Below, piece after piece: positions 1 to 12,500 of a stretch of DNA of 64,000 nucleotides. The notes under the pieces are model-generated. The model made no database searches. It was not told the origin of the DNA and saw only the letters and a program-made list of their open reading frames with translations. The translations under genes and the position numbers were made by a program. Numbering within the stretch: the stretch's first letter is position 1; the number at the start of each line of letters is the position of its first letter. The DNA comes from Magicicada septendecula (Eukaryota > Arthropoda > Insecta > Hemiptera > Cicadidae), in assembly GCA_034769895.1 (NCBI GenBank), contig CM068373.1, positions 198,876,134 to 198,940,133 on the forward strand, given 5' to 3'.

Positions 1-810
1 GTATATGCCTTTTGCCAGTAAGTACAGATCTCACACACTCATACAAATAACTTCCACTCATGCAAAGACCAAGCAGGGAAACTGTCTTAACAATACCAAG
101 TTAGTGCGTTATTGAATTTCAGTTATGATTTTATAAATTTGGCTTACACACTTTGTAAAGTAAATTAATTGCAAAAGGTGCTCCGTGTGTTAGGGTACCA
201 AGGAATAAGCAGTGTAGCTATATGGTGATAAAACTGTGAGGCTCAAGCTTGAGGCTCAACTGTTGCAGAGTTTCCAAAACTCTTTGCCAATGAATTCTGT
301 AACATAAGTTTCTTCTGTTTCTAATACAATTCAGTGGTAAGCACTGCATGGTTTGCGTGGAAGGTTTAAAGTTTTGTAACTTTAATATAAGATAAAACAA
401 TTATTACACGATTAATGTTGTTGTTAGGAATTTCTAACAAATAATTTTAATGGTAAAAACAGTTCATTGTCTGATAAAAAATTATATCTGGTAACTCTTG
501 TCAAATTTATATGTTTCATGTGTTATGCAAGTCTTTTTCCTTGACTTGTGTAAAGAAAAGTAACGTTGACATGAATGCGGTTTTGGCACATTCCTGTTTA
601 CTTTAATTTGATTAATGGACATTTTGGTGATGTCTGTGTGTTATTGTCTGTAAAGGGCTTCGTTATAATTTTCAGTGTGTATTATTGTAATACATTAGTG
701 GAAATAAACTTATTAGTATAATGAATTAGTTCACAGGTCAACAGTAATCGATGATTTTCTTATAGTAATCAATACGACCAAGCTCAACAGCGTTGCCAGT
801 TGCCACCGCC
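1..810. other. AT-rich flank upstream of the Gr-like gene
   Basis: No open frame or repeat that I can support. The only short frame here (218-400, minus) has no recognisable content. The stretch probably holds the promoter of the downstream receptor-like gene, but I see no convincing TATA box close to the start codon. Confidence 0.5.
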
Positions 811-1952
811 ATGAGAAACACTGTGGACGCAGCAATGTTACCGTTATCTGTATGCACCACACTGTGCGGTTTCTACACTGTAGACTGTCGCAGTGCCAAA
901 CTGAGACGGACAGTACAAGTCTACTGCTGGCTGGTCTCCGTGATCCACACTGTCTCCTGCGTGGTCTACTTGTTACTGAGATTATCCACCATACAGCATG
1001 CTACGTACGTAACTGTCGTGTATACACTCATGGACACAGTTAGCTTAAGCACTTTCATCTACTACAGAATAAAGTATATTATGTATCATGACGTATACAA
1101 CAGTATATTCAGGAACTTGAACTACATAGACAGCTGCTTAGAAAGTGTTGGTGTCACAGTAGCGTATATGAAGGTAAAATTGCATGCTTTATATACGCAT
1201 TTATTACAATAGGAACCCATGTGTATATTCGATATATACAAAACTCTGTGGTGTTTGCCTTACAACACAAACACAAAGTGCTAACTGAGATTCCTACTAT
1301 TTACGACTTATTAATAAGAAACTCATTACATATGTTTACAGTTTTTCTCTCGCTACAATATCTCTACGTACTGCTCAGGGTATATTACAGTGTTCACTGT
1401 GTCCGTAATGCTGTTGAGGGCATTGAGAGAATCGAAGTTGCAAGAGAGGCCTGGACCAGTAATTTTAATTACTTACATTACTTACACAGATCAAACATGA
1501 TGGAACATAATCTGAGACGTTTCAAAAAAATTCAAATAACATGTGCCAGAATTAATAACTTGATGAGAACAACCAAAGGTTTCTACACGTATTTGATCTG
1601 TTTCCAGCTGATTGTAACTGTCTTTCTAGGAACGCACAGCGTACTGATGACTGCAAACGACATAAGTTATTCCTATATTCCGTATATGATTGCGGTCTCA
1701 ATACAATTAGAAATGGTCCCCATATCATTGTGCACAGCAATACGGTTTGAATTTAAGAAAATCATTGCACTGTTAGGCAACTGTTGTTATAAGAAAGAAT
1801 TGAATACGGTGAGACAAGATACAAAAACATGTCTTCGACATCTTCTGTACACCAATGTAAAATTGAGTTGCGGATACTTTGACATAGACTTCGGAATAAT
1901 TTTAATAACATTTGATTTTGTTTCATTATTCGTATTTGCCATATTTACTTAA
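811..1952 (+). pseudogene. Insect gustatory receptor-like gene with one frameshift
   Basis: Seven-pass membrane chemoreceptor of the insect gustatory receptor (Gr) type, which would act as a ligand-gated channel in sensory neurons. Seen: the start ATG at 811 sits in a strong context (GCCACCGCCATGA). The N-terminus has the Gr-like sequence LCGFYTVDCR, followed by hydrophobic segments at about residues 30-50 and 65-90. The first frame closes at 1212, but the next frame already reads as a membrane helix (FIYAFITIGTHVYIRY) upstream of 1221 and runs to a TAA at 1950-1952. The frame changes near 1170-1180 (AAGGTAAAATT), which means a single indel. Further helices follow (HMFTVFLSLQYLYVLL, YLICFQLIVTVFLGTH, the segment before AIRFEFK, and a last one after GYFDID). 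Total is about 380 codons, normal for a Gr. The C-terminal Gr signature TYxxxxLQF is not intact: the last helix reads DFVSLFVFAIFT. A 39-nt intron (GT at 1174, AG at 1211-1212) was considered but leads to a stop. Family is inferred from topology and end motifs; an odorant receptor or an assembly error in a live gene remain possible. Confidence 0.6.
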
Positions 1953-4554
1953 GATAGTTTGAATGAAGCCTTAATACTGGTTTTCAATTATTTATTTATT
2001 TGATTAGTTTATGAATTATTAATTATTGTGTGTGGTGTGTCCATGAAATATGTTCGTAGGCAATTTGTGAGATTCAAGTGTACACTTCTGTATAAAATTA
2101 GTAATAAAATATGTAGATGCAGGCAGGGTGAGCAAGTAAAATGGCTGAAATACAATAATTCTTCAGAAACAGTGTAAACTGCATTAAATGTGGTACCTTT
2201 AGGGGAATGTAAAATTAAAAAATAAGTCGATAAGATAGATAACAGATGTTCAACATTAGTTAGAGAATTGAACAAAACAAAGACTGAACATAAAGGGACT
2301 ATAATGTTTTCTCCCTAAGTCGTAACACTGTGGGACGAAAAATTTATCATGTGATAAATGTAAGGTTATTTAGGTTGATAAACATTTTCATTACCTTCAT
2401 TTTAGGAGATTTCACTTTTGCTTTTTTTGTAAGTATTTTATTTATATTACGTAACAACATTAGAGCTGAATATTATTAAAGTGCACGCGCAATCAAAGTT
2501 TAGTATTAAAATTAAAAAGTATTGCCATTTCTGGTAATTAACGAAATTATAAATCATAATAAATCATATAAATATATAATGGATAATCCAAGTGCGCTAA
2601 AATTAAATTCCTTAATAAAATTACACAAACTTTTCAACTTAATTAGACCTTTAATAAATGCTGAAACAGTACCAAATTATAAAATAACTACTGTCACATA
2701 ATAAAATAAAATAAATTTCTATCACATTTACTATTAATTGTAACGTGTTAATGAATTAAAAGTTTGTTACAAATGTTGTCAACAGTAGATAACACTAATA
2801 TTAAGCTTCAACGGGTGATATAACGCAGGTTTTACTATAAATATTTAGTCAAACATTATTTATTTTACAAATTTCTAAACCAACTTAGAAATTAATATGG
2901 CGAGCTATGTTGCAAAAGCTGATCACGCCATGTCACTAGCGTTTAGCACATGCATAACAGTAAAATATTACTCGAAAGCGAAAAAAGAGTTTCACTGTTA
3001 ATAACATGTGTTAAGCAAGATGAAACCATCTTAAATAGATGTAGTGCATTTCGGGAAGCTAGACATTGACGTTTGCATACATACTGTACGTACCGCTGCA
3101 GAAAACCTGAACACACAAAATAGGGGAGTTGTAGGAAGAATTGAAAGAAGCGTATCAAGATGTAGGATCTTTATAATCTCTTGATGGTTATTAAAAACTA
3201 TAGTAATCTAAAACGCTGACATCCGAAAACTGTTTATTGTATATTCTTTTCTCATTAGAACTATGAATATAAATAGCTGTAGCTTCAACGTAGCTTCGAC
3301 CATATATTTTTTTGTGTTTTACCAGGAGTATTTTAGGATTCATTAATATTTACGCTGGATACAAGAAACGTTACAGAAAATGAATGTAAAATTTTTTTAT
3401 GAATAACGAAAAATGTTTCAATCAAACGACTCTCTTACGCGTTGAATGGTAGTGAAAGAAACCTTAAAAATACCAATTCTACATACTCGTATTTTACAAA
3501 GCATGAGGAACCCCACAAATAATTAATAAATTATCATTACTAGGCTGATACCGGGTGACTCTGTTTAAGTTAAAAACTACTTGTAAATTATTTTATACAT
3601 CTCTGTTCCATAATGCTTGATTAGGCTTATAAAATCTTAACTAAAAAAGAATAAAATTTAAAATAATAGATTTAAATTTACAAGTTAAATTATTAAAAAC
3701 AAAGGATCTTTTAAACTTAACATTTTAAACTAAGCACAACATAACCTCCAAGCACACTTCTGCACAAATTTTCACCACAGCCACACATATTACATCACAG
3801 CAAGAATCAACGAATACCAAACGTTTATAAAACAATCTACCAGAGTACAGCATGTATAACTTCGCAACTAACGTTGTATATCGGCAATAATGAGGCAGCG
3901 AAAGTTGAAAACGTACATATAGGTGATTACTGAATTTGGTCCCTCAGAGAAGAAACGTATATATACGTGATTACTGATCAAAGGGTTAACCGAAGTCTAT
4001 ATGTCACTTGTAGCTTTTGTTTTCCTTTCCTCAAATAAATAAACAATACGTGCTCCAAGTCAATAGTGTAGTAATATTTGTTGCAAAAAATTACAATTTC
4101 CAACATAGAAAATTGAAAAAAAAACGTTACTCTTATATCTATAAAACTATACGTGATAGCAAAATATTGATAACAAAACTGGATTCCGGGTATGAAAATA
4201 CATAAGAATCACATAAAATTTTGTCTGGGACAAAACATGTGTTGACCAGTGTTATCTTACGTAAAAGTTAAGTTGAACAGTTTTTTAACATCAAAAATTA
4301 TAAATAAGCCAAGAGTGTGCAGTTTCTTATTGTTAGCTACATCCGGGAGGACCCAGCCTCGAAAGTGTTAAAATATTGACCGTTTTATTTTAGTTAGTTT
4401 AATAAATGTATAATTTTAAATAAATCATCTTGTTTAGATTTGATGTGAATTTGTTCTTTAATTTGCAAATTATTATTGTTGTGTTTTTATGTATTGAGAT
4501 TTTCCAAGACATTCGTTTTGTTAACTTTTATACTTTTTAATTAATTTGATGTTT
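1953..4554. other. AT-rich intergenic DNA
   Basis: Very AT-rich. No frame with recognisable protein content, no clear transposon end and no array. The frames at 2009-2275 and 2943-3158 (minus) and 4017-4205 (plus) look like chance openings. Confidence 0.5.
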
Positions 4555-4700
4555 TGAATGTCTGTAAATTATTATATAGTATAAATTATTTATTATTTAC
4601 TGTTAATTATTAACTGTTAATTAATAATTAATAACTACTTAATTATTCATTAACTGTTAACTATTAACTATTAATTGTCAATTAATCAATTAATTAATTG
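4555..4700. repeat. Low-complexity TTAA/TTAAC-rich tract
   Basis: Runs of overlapping TTAATTA and TTAACTATTAAC words over about 145 bp, with almost no G or C. Simple-sequence drift; no coding or structural role is visible. Confidence 0.7.
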
Positions 4701-4917
4701 TTTATTATTGGTACCATTGGGACTTATCCGTGTGGCGTCTCCAAGCTTCTATCTTTTTCTGTCTTACCTTCACATTCTGCTAGCTTCAATCCGTGATATG
4801 AACAAAATCAGGAAGTGTCATCTTCTACACCTTTGGAAAGTGCCATCTTTTACGAGGCGCTCTGTTATATGGCGTATTTCTTAAGTTCCCACATCAAGAT
4901 AAAGTTTATCAAAAATT

Positions 4918-5030
4918 TAATTAAGAAAGTTTTGTTAGTGGTTATAATCACAAACAGAATAACACTGTTGCACACCACTAAAGAAAAATATTTCGATTAG
5001 CTTCACATCTCATCATGAGATCGGAAATAA
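4918..5030 (-). repeat. Dispersed repeat, single arm of the family at 31339-31499
   Basis: Shares TGTTGCACACCACTA and the flanking words (GGTTATAATCACAAACAG, then AATATTTCGATTA) with 31363-31420. On the minus strand the order CATGATGAGATG...TCGAAATA...AGTGGTGTGCAACAG recalls a Penelope-type terminal repeat with a decayed hammerhead-like core. The identity of the family is inference; that the two loci share sequence is directly visible. Confidence 0.45.
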
Positions 5031-7344
5031 CAATAATAGGACTTTAAACTTATTTGAAAAAGAAGTTGTATAGTCAAACCTGTCCACATTATTTATCGTT
5101 CTCCATGTTTCTTTTCTATCCGTCTTTGTTATAATGCAGTTTCTCCTCGTGAAGTCCGTCTTTTCCTATTTCTCTTAATTTATTTTTCAATTCTGAAAAA
5201 CTTTGTTGACAGTTGGGACAAAAGTTGTATCAGCAGGTTCCGGCGGTACCGGTAGGCCCATTTTACTACGTATGCTATAGATATTCAACTTGGTTTCATT
5301 ATCAATACCACAAGTCTACTTGCTGAGTCTATCCACAAGTCTCCAATCGTCCATCGAACAAAGAGCTCTTGTTTCCGTATACGATCCTCCTAGTGTTTGT
5401 TCGACAGTCAGTATTCCTTCTCATAGAATTGTGTTGATACAGCTTTAGCTTTATAAAACAACACCATCGTAATATCCAGTTTTGATTTTTTCAGAGTTTT
5501 GTATTTTTAATGAGTGCATCTTTGATATTAGTTAATACGATTTCTTACTGTCAGATCATGTTATACAAAATTTGACATTACATGTGATTAACATTAAATA
5601 TAATATAACTACACTTACTTTAGGAATACTACATATTTAATAGTTCAAGTATAACTCAATATGAAGTTTCTTAAGCATAAGATACCGTTTATGTAAATGT
5701 TTATAACGCACACAATTTTAACAGATTAAGTACTCCGTAGTTATCATATGAGTGTTACTTAACGTAATAACTCAGTGTTTCATATGAGTAATATATGAAG
5801 AAAATATTACTTAACGTACCAGACTGCATCCGACTGGTCACTGACCGTGCACTATAGCTATTCCTTCAATCGAAATTTACGGCGTTCCTAGTGATGTTAC
5901 TGCCAGTGAATACAGTCAACTGTTACCTTCTAAACATAATTAAACCTCTGCTTCTCATAAAGACAGTTGCCATCAGTTGAGGTATCAGTAATAATTTTAT
6001 ACGAATAGATTAATTGTCCTACATTCCTTTAAACTTTTACCCACTGCAAAGGCGTGTGTCTGTCTCCGTTGATTTCTATTTAAGTATTTTATCGATGTGT
6101 ACTAAATTTTCTGTAACGTTTTATTTTAATTAAATGTGCAGCAATTGAGAAAATCTTTACTTCAATTGTTTTGAAAGTATCAAAATAATTTTATTGGGGT
6201 AATCCGTTTTCATTAGAATTGTAATCTCAAAATATTTATACTGCTGATAATGAATGAATAAATAAATTTACTATAATAAAATAATTAAGTTTGATTTTAT
6301 GTTCCTAGTCTTTCTTATTTTATGTTTTTTCCTTTACACAGACATTAATATTAACATTAACTAACACTATTCCAATTAAGATTTTGTAGGTGTTACAAGC
6401 TCAAGAAAAACACAAACCTTTTCATGTATAAAGTTCTAAAAATAAAGTGCTAGTGTTAGAGAAGTGCGCGTGGTACATGAAGAAATATGCCAGCACTTAA
6501 AGAGCATCAAATGACTGAAACCGATGTTTCATTATCATCAAGCTGTAGTAACAAATACAAGTTTTAGAGATAGTTGTATCCCAGTTATTATATCAAAGAA
6601 GATCATAAAAATTTACTATTACGACTAGATATTATATTTCCTTGTTAAACGCAAGGCTTAAGACAAATTTTAATATTCTGTTAAACTAAAGATGACTTTG
6701 TTAAATCATACAGGAACAAAATACAATTTTCAGTATTTACGAAAACAGAAATATTTCGCGTAGCAGTGTCAATCACAGTTCAACATATTTACATAGTGCT
6801 ACGACAATTACGCCATTTCTACACGTTTCTCAGCTAGCTGGGCAGGTGCAGCAAATTGGTCAAAGCCTCACTCGAGTACTCAGACTATTCGAGCACGTGT
6901 AACTAAGCAAATTATGCCAGCACACCTCCAAAAGAATGGAAAATTATTCATTAACTTCTGCGGGGTATATTTAAGTGTTTACGGCCGACTTAGAAGTTAG
7001 TTTCACCTAGCGATATTATAGCGTGCCGATGAAGTGATTGTTTTGGATTCGTAGAAAGTAATTATTGTCTTATAATTAGTGCAGAACTCTAACAGTTTAC
7101 ATTTTTATTGCGTTGGACAAATTTAAATTGAATTATTGTATTAGAGTACCTTGTTGCTTCTTAAATTGTTATTTGTGAGTAATAAAAGTTAGTAAATAAA
7201 TGACTTCATTAATGTCTCTATTTAATTTCCTCTATACAATTCGACAATTAAAGTTGACAAAAGTCCCTGTTGTTACTGTCCAAGTAAGACTGACCTTGAA
7301 CATAATAATTATTAATATGACCTAATATATAATTATTAATATTA
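5031..7344. other. AT-rich intergenic DNA
   Basis: No supported gene. A slightly more balanced patch at about 5210-5480 (GGTTCCGGCGGTACCGGTAG) has no recognisable frame. A possible decayed hammerhead-like core at 6513-6543 is listed separately. Confidence 0.45.
6513..6543 (-). other. Possible stem-II-less hammerhead-like remnant
   Basis: On the minus strand TTGATGA is followed after only four bases by GAAAC-ATCG-GTTTC. The GAAAC/GTTTC closing stem matches the layout seen at 20546-20586, but stem II is missing and the first core base is T instead of C. Could be chance. Confidence 0.2.
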
Positions 7345-7860
7345 GACAAACTAGAAATATTGGGAAGACGAATTATTAGGAAAAAAATAGGCCCTCGAAA
7401 AACATCAGAAGGTTGGAAATTAAGAAGTAATGATGAAATATATTAAAGTATAGAAAATATAACAGAACAATGAGACAAAGAAAACTATTATTTTTTGGAC
7501 ATTTATATAGAATAGACGAGTAGATTGACAAAGCAAATCTTCAAATATCTGTGGGGGAAGAAATCAACATCAAGTTGGCTTAAAGAAGTCCAAAAGGATT
7601 TAGGAAAAATCATATACACACACAAGAAGCAATTGAAAGAGACGTTTTTCGGGTAAAAGTGTTAAAAATGGAAGGAGTGTCTAGGGTAGGAGACAGAAAA
7701 ACGCAGGTTCAAAGTGGACTGATACAGGAAGAAATGTCACAGTGAGAAGATGAAAGGATATTGGAAAAAAAGAAAAGAACAAAGAGTAAAGAATAATTGA
7801 AATTGGCATATGGTCCTTAGATGACCGATACAAAAAAAATTAAATAATAATTAATGCAGA
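7345..7860 (+). pseudogene. 3' end of a non-LTR retrotransposon (LINE)
   Basis: Degraded C-terminal part of a LINE reverse transcriptase polyprotein. Seen in translation, with stops and frame changes: an ILGRRIIRKKIGPRKT-like stretch, then GWKLRSNDEIY, LTKQIF and a charged tail (ERMKGYWKKRKEQ-like near 7750-7800). This order (GPRKT, W-x-R-x-N-x-E-x-Y, hydrophobic GHLYRM-like segment, basic tail) is the usual end of insect RTE/CR1-like ORF2 proteins. The same blocks recur at 62400-62560. An A-rich tail follows at about 7835-7850. No endonuclease or catalytic RT motifs remain. The clade is not resolved. Confidence 0.6.
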
Positions 7861-10585
7861 AAGTAAGAATTAAAGAAATCATGTAGAAAATCAAATTAAT
7901 GATTTTGCAACTAGAAATAGGCCTACTACTCTAAGACTAGGGAAATGTAAAATAACGGCAACAAATACTAATGTTAAGAAAAATATTTCATAAAACAAGG
8001 TACTTGATGCATTATTTAAAGGAAAACAGCCTGAGTAGAAACGCTGTAAGAAAGTGCAAACTAAACTGAGCTCTTTAAAATAAAATCATAACAAATAAAA
8101 AGCAACTTTATTTTACATTTTTGAATTCTGAGTACATCTGATAATCTAGTTTCTGAGATGGAACGGAAAAACATTAAGAGCAACCTAAACAAATTTTTTA
8201 AAATTAAACCGAAACACTACCTGTAAAAACCGATATATGAAACGAGATAATGTATTTATACTTTACATAAACACTGTACGTGATTTAATAAATTAACAGT
8301 CAATTTATTATAGAATTTTGTAACGATTGGTTGAACATAGCCTTTCAAGACAAATCTTGAGTAGGCAATCCAAAGATGCAAGAAAGAAAGTTAGAGAAAA
8401 AAGTGTGAACAGGGAAAATCCGAAGAAGTTATAAACATCTGAAAGATCGGAAAAGTGTGTGTGTACAATTTTTCCATACGTTTAATAACCAAAAAAAGTA
8501 ACTAAAATTATATCAGTTAAAAAGATATGAAATATGTTGGTACCTTTAGTATTGGTTGCAGAGAATAATTTTGTTTTAAAATCTTAATATATAATTGGCA
8601 TGTGTTAGGTATGTTTGTTTCTGCTGTCCTCCCTCCTAAATGCTGTCTGTTTTCACAATGCACTCTTAATTAATACACTACACTACTGATAACTTAAGCA
8701 GATAACAAACTGACATTTCCACGGGACATGGATAGTATTTTCTTGAATAAGTGCTTTTGTAAAATGCAATTCGGATGAACGTTATCCTCTAAAGTTAGAC
8801 ATACAATCATCTTTACTCAGTCACATAATTGTGCTTCTTTCCTTATAAAAGGTCACTGCCTTTTAGTAAGTAAAACGCTCGCCAAATTTCGGCAGGACGG
8901 TGTGACATTACCACAAGTTTAACAATATAAAACATTCTTACTAAGATTGAAGTTACATCTGTAAGTAATATATTATAAATTGTTCTTAATAATTCACGTC
9001 GGGTTAAATAGACGGACAAGCCAGATGAAGTTTTAACATTTCAACATTAAAATATTAACACTAACATTAACATTAAAATTTAAACAATGAGAATGTGTAA
9101 AATAATTTGTAAAATTGAAAAGTATTCTCTTAATCCCATTTGTAAGAGACTTTCAAATTAAAACTTTTAGAATGCTGTACAGGAGTCGGGAAAAGGTAGG
9201 ACAATATAAAAAACAAGAAAAAATAAAATAAGCATAAAAAGGAGCAATGCTCAAAATGATTATAATTAAAAATTGTGTCGGATAGTAGTGTTTTATAATT
9301 ACGATTGTCCCACGTAAATACACTACAATAAGGATATTAAAAAGCATTAGAAAGGATGGCCAATAGTTGTAACTTACAATGATATTTATGAAAGCAAAAT
9401 CTTAGACCCCTTTTGTGTTCTCAAATTTAATTATCTGCAAATTAAGTACTAAAATCTCCACAAAATGAAATTCCCACCCAAAGCCTTCATTTTTGCATGT
9501 CCTCAAGTAATTTTAGCTTGTTTTGCCTTCAGAATGTAATAACTCATTAAGACCATAAAACAAAGTCTTAAAATGTTACACACCTGGGATCCTAATATTT
9601 ATATGTGAAATACTCTACGTATTACGCAAGGCGTACACGTAATACGACGTTGTATGTACCCTGCGAATTAATTAGAAATTATTTTTAACCCATACATGCT
9701 ACTTATTTATTCACAGCAATGAATATTAACATATTTAATTTCTAGCCAAAGTAAACAGACCTGTGAAAGTAATAAGTATAGGTTTAACACGTGTATAACA
9801 GAGGTTACCTTCTTTACGCACATGGTAGCTGGAACTATTGGGGACAATGAAATCAAGAAACAGAAACTCGCCTTATCCGTTAATGGTGGACGTTGATCGA
9901 TGGAGGGAAGAAAGCCCTTAAAAAATGTGGTGAGGGATTTAACTGGGCCAGCCCTTTATTCTTTGGTTTGCATTTAAATTGCTCTGTAACGGTACTCCGA
10001 CGTAAACGAATGATGTCAATTCAGTGAGATTTAGAGTAAAGAATCGCTCAACCTCACTCGTAAGTCTTGTCTGTTTAATTTTTTTCTTGTCCTTTCTGAA
10101 GAAGTGTACCTCTTAAGAAGATACTGTCAGTAATGTATGTTTATGTCGTAGGAAACGTTTGTCAATTGCTAGACGAGTAGATTACAAATTACAATTACTG
10201 ATAATTGTTTGTTTCTCCAATGAAAAGTAATATCAGAAACGCCTGCAGTTACCAAGAAACTTTTCAAGTCACAGGGATTTTGTGAAACAATTTTAATCAC
10301 TAATACAAATTTTTAAATTATAATAATTTCTATACAAATATTAATCATTTTAAAACAAAATAAAGCTGTACTTAAATTGCTTATAATTTATGTAAACTAA
10401 TATCTTTGGGTTTAAGTTTGTTATTATTATGTTGCTTTGTAAAGTAAACGCGTAGAAAATTTGAAAATCTGTCAGCAGAATCAAGCATTACATATGTGTC
10501 ACATTGATTTAAATAATTATGCGATTCATAAAAATCACGACAGGTATGTTATTGTTTTTTGACCTACTAGCTTAAATGAAAACGT
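7861..10585. other. AT-rich intergenic DNA
   Basis: Nothing recognisable. The frame at 9153-9347 (minus) is a chance opening in AT-rich sequence. Confidence 0.5.
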
Positions 10586-10637
10586 TATATATATATATGT
10601 GTGTGTGCGTGTGTGCGTGTGTGCGTGTGTGCGCGTA

Positions 10638-10671
<34 letters not shown>

Positions 10672-10689
10672 TGTGTGTGTGTGTGTGTG
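10586..10689. repeat. Compound microsatellite (AT)n(GT)n(GA)n(GT)n
   Basis: AT repeats pass into GT/GC, then an uninterrupted GA tract of about 28 bp (10641-10669), then GT again. The frame 10576-10815 is an artefact of this repeat. Confidence 0.95.
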
Positions 10690-12354
10690 AAATTAGGCTA
10701 TAAAGTACAATATTATCGCTTAAAATATGAAATGAATTTGATGGACATGTTTAAAAATACAAATATCTTCATTTTAAAGTATTTACTGTATTTAAACTTC
10801 AGTGAACGATTGTAGTTTGTAATTTTGTTTATAACATACATTCTGAGATAACGTTTTATTTAATTTGTGACACTCAAATAATAAAGAGTGTAACATGAAA
10901 AGTATCATCACTATACATATTCGGATTCTATACATCTGTATAAGAAAAAAAATTTCCTATAAACATAAGTCACGTTTTCCGTCTAGCCGCCATTTTGTGT
11001 GTGTGTTTTTTGTAGTGAAATTTATATTTCAAGAAGGGATTTAGATATCGTAATGAAATCTGGTATACTTCTTTGGATTAGCATTTTTTATTAAATAAAA
11101 AGACATGGTCACTTTATCATTACGAATTTCTAAGTGGCGGCTATTTTAATTTTCGATAATTGATAGCTGTGTACATTTTTACAATTACTTTTTTATTATA
11201 CTGATGCACACAATCCTCGAATATGTATAGTGAGGACACCTTGTACGTTGCGTTCTCTATATAACAAACATATTCTGACGTATTTAATTATAATGAGGTA
11301 CACTTACAACCAAGCACTGCTGTAATGAAGTCATTATAATATCACGGGTCGTTTGAGTGAAGTTAGTGCATACAGTCGTTATATACATAGCAACAACAAG
11401 CCAGACTGAATGTGTACCAAGCCATACGATATCACACTATGTTAGTTACTATTTACATGTAAATCTATTTCATTATAGACGTTTTTATGTCAGAGCTGTA
11501 AAATACATAGCATCGGTGTGTTCAATTACGTGTATGTTTTGTGTTCACAATGCACATTAAACCATTCCAGATCACGCTACTTTAATTTGTAATTACTATT
11601 TAAACACGTGTTTCCTTTACCAGAAATAGTTGGTATATATACTATGAAGAGACGAAAAAGATACGATTAGAAGCATACTATAGATACATTTTTGTAGAGA
11701 TAACAATTGGAAATGCTAAAATAAAATAGAGTTTTGAGGGAGACATGTGGATAAGCATAGGTTTTGAGTATATAAAGCAGAACGGGAAAGACCCAAATGA
11801 GATGAGGTCACTGTATACACTATGTCGGAAAGTGTAATAGGTACGATAGAGAAATGTGGAAAAATAAGGGAAATTGTACTAAATTATTATGTTGGTGCAA
11901 CAGCCTTTGGAGGTTTAAAATTATACAAAAATGATAAATTCTTTATTCTAAGTGTTACTGTGTTTGAAGCATTGTATAACACACTAAACGTTATGTTTTC
12001 CTCAACCATGGCTTTTATTTTTATTTCAGCAGTAAACTAAAAACCAAAAACCATTGTCACCTAACCTCACAGACAACAACACGTATTTTGGCTTTAAATA
12101 AAGTAATAGGACAATTTACAATTAGTACACTTCTTCTTTTCCACATCGTAATATATCGATAGAATTGCATATTATATAAATCATCGAAAATGTACTGCAG
12201 GAATGGATAAAGGTACAGTTCCGATGCCGCTAAATGGCTTTTGTTTATTTACATGTTACTATGGTAATTAATTCTGGTCTCCATTGTGTTGTTGACATCT
12301 TTATACGCGTAAACGAAAAGGCATAATTAAAAGGACCTAAATCGTGCGAACGGG
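10690..12354. other. AT-rich intergenic DNA, short unassigned frame at 11822-12040
   Basis: The 72-codon frame at 11822-12040 starts with ATG and is fairly free of low complexity, but matches nothing I recognise and has no splice or promoter support. The rest shows no gene. A GT-rich patch near 10996-11012 is too short to list. Confidence 0.4.
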
Positions 12355-12500
12355 AAAAAGTATCAAATTTCAAGTTAGGCAGTATTTTTTGCCTTGTGTC
12401 AAAGGTTACCTATGCAAATTTGGTGGCAATCAGTATAACGGTGTGGATTTGTATTCAGTACCCATAAATCCTCAGACTTTGAGTTTATGTATATAGATTA
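12355..12500 (+). repeat. Fragment of a widespread insect dispersed repeat
   Basis: Contains CCTTGTGTCAAAGGTTACC followed by ATGCAAATTTGGTGGCAATC, wording I know from the 3' part of dispersed repeats in many insect genomes. Recognition is from memory, without a search. No coding capacity. Confidence 0.4.

Noticed and set aside
793-810. Start of the Gr-like gene at a TTG codon at 793
   Set aside because: A proper ATG follows at 811 in a strong Kozak-like context.
1174-1212. A 39-nt intron in the Gr-like gene (GT at 1174, AG at 1211-1212)
   Set aside because: Joining the flanks leads to a stop within about 24 codons, and 39 nt is very short for an insect intron. A frameshift explains the two frames better.
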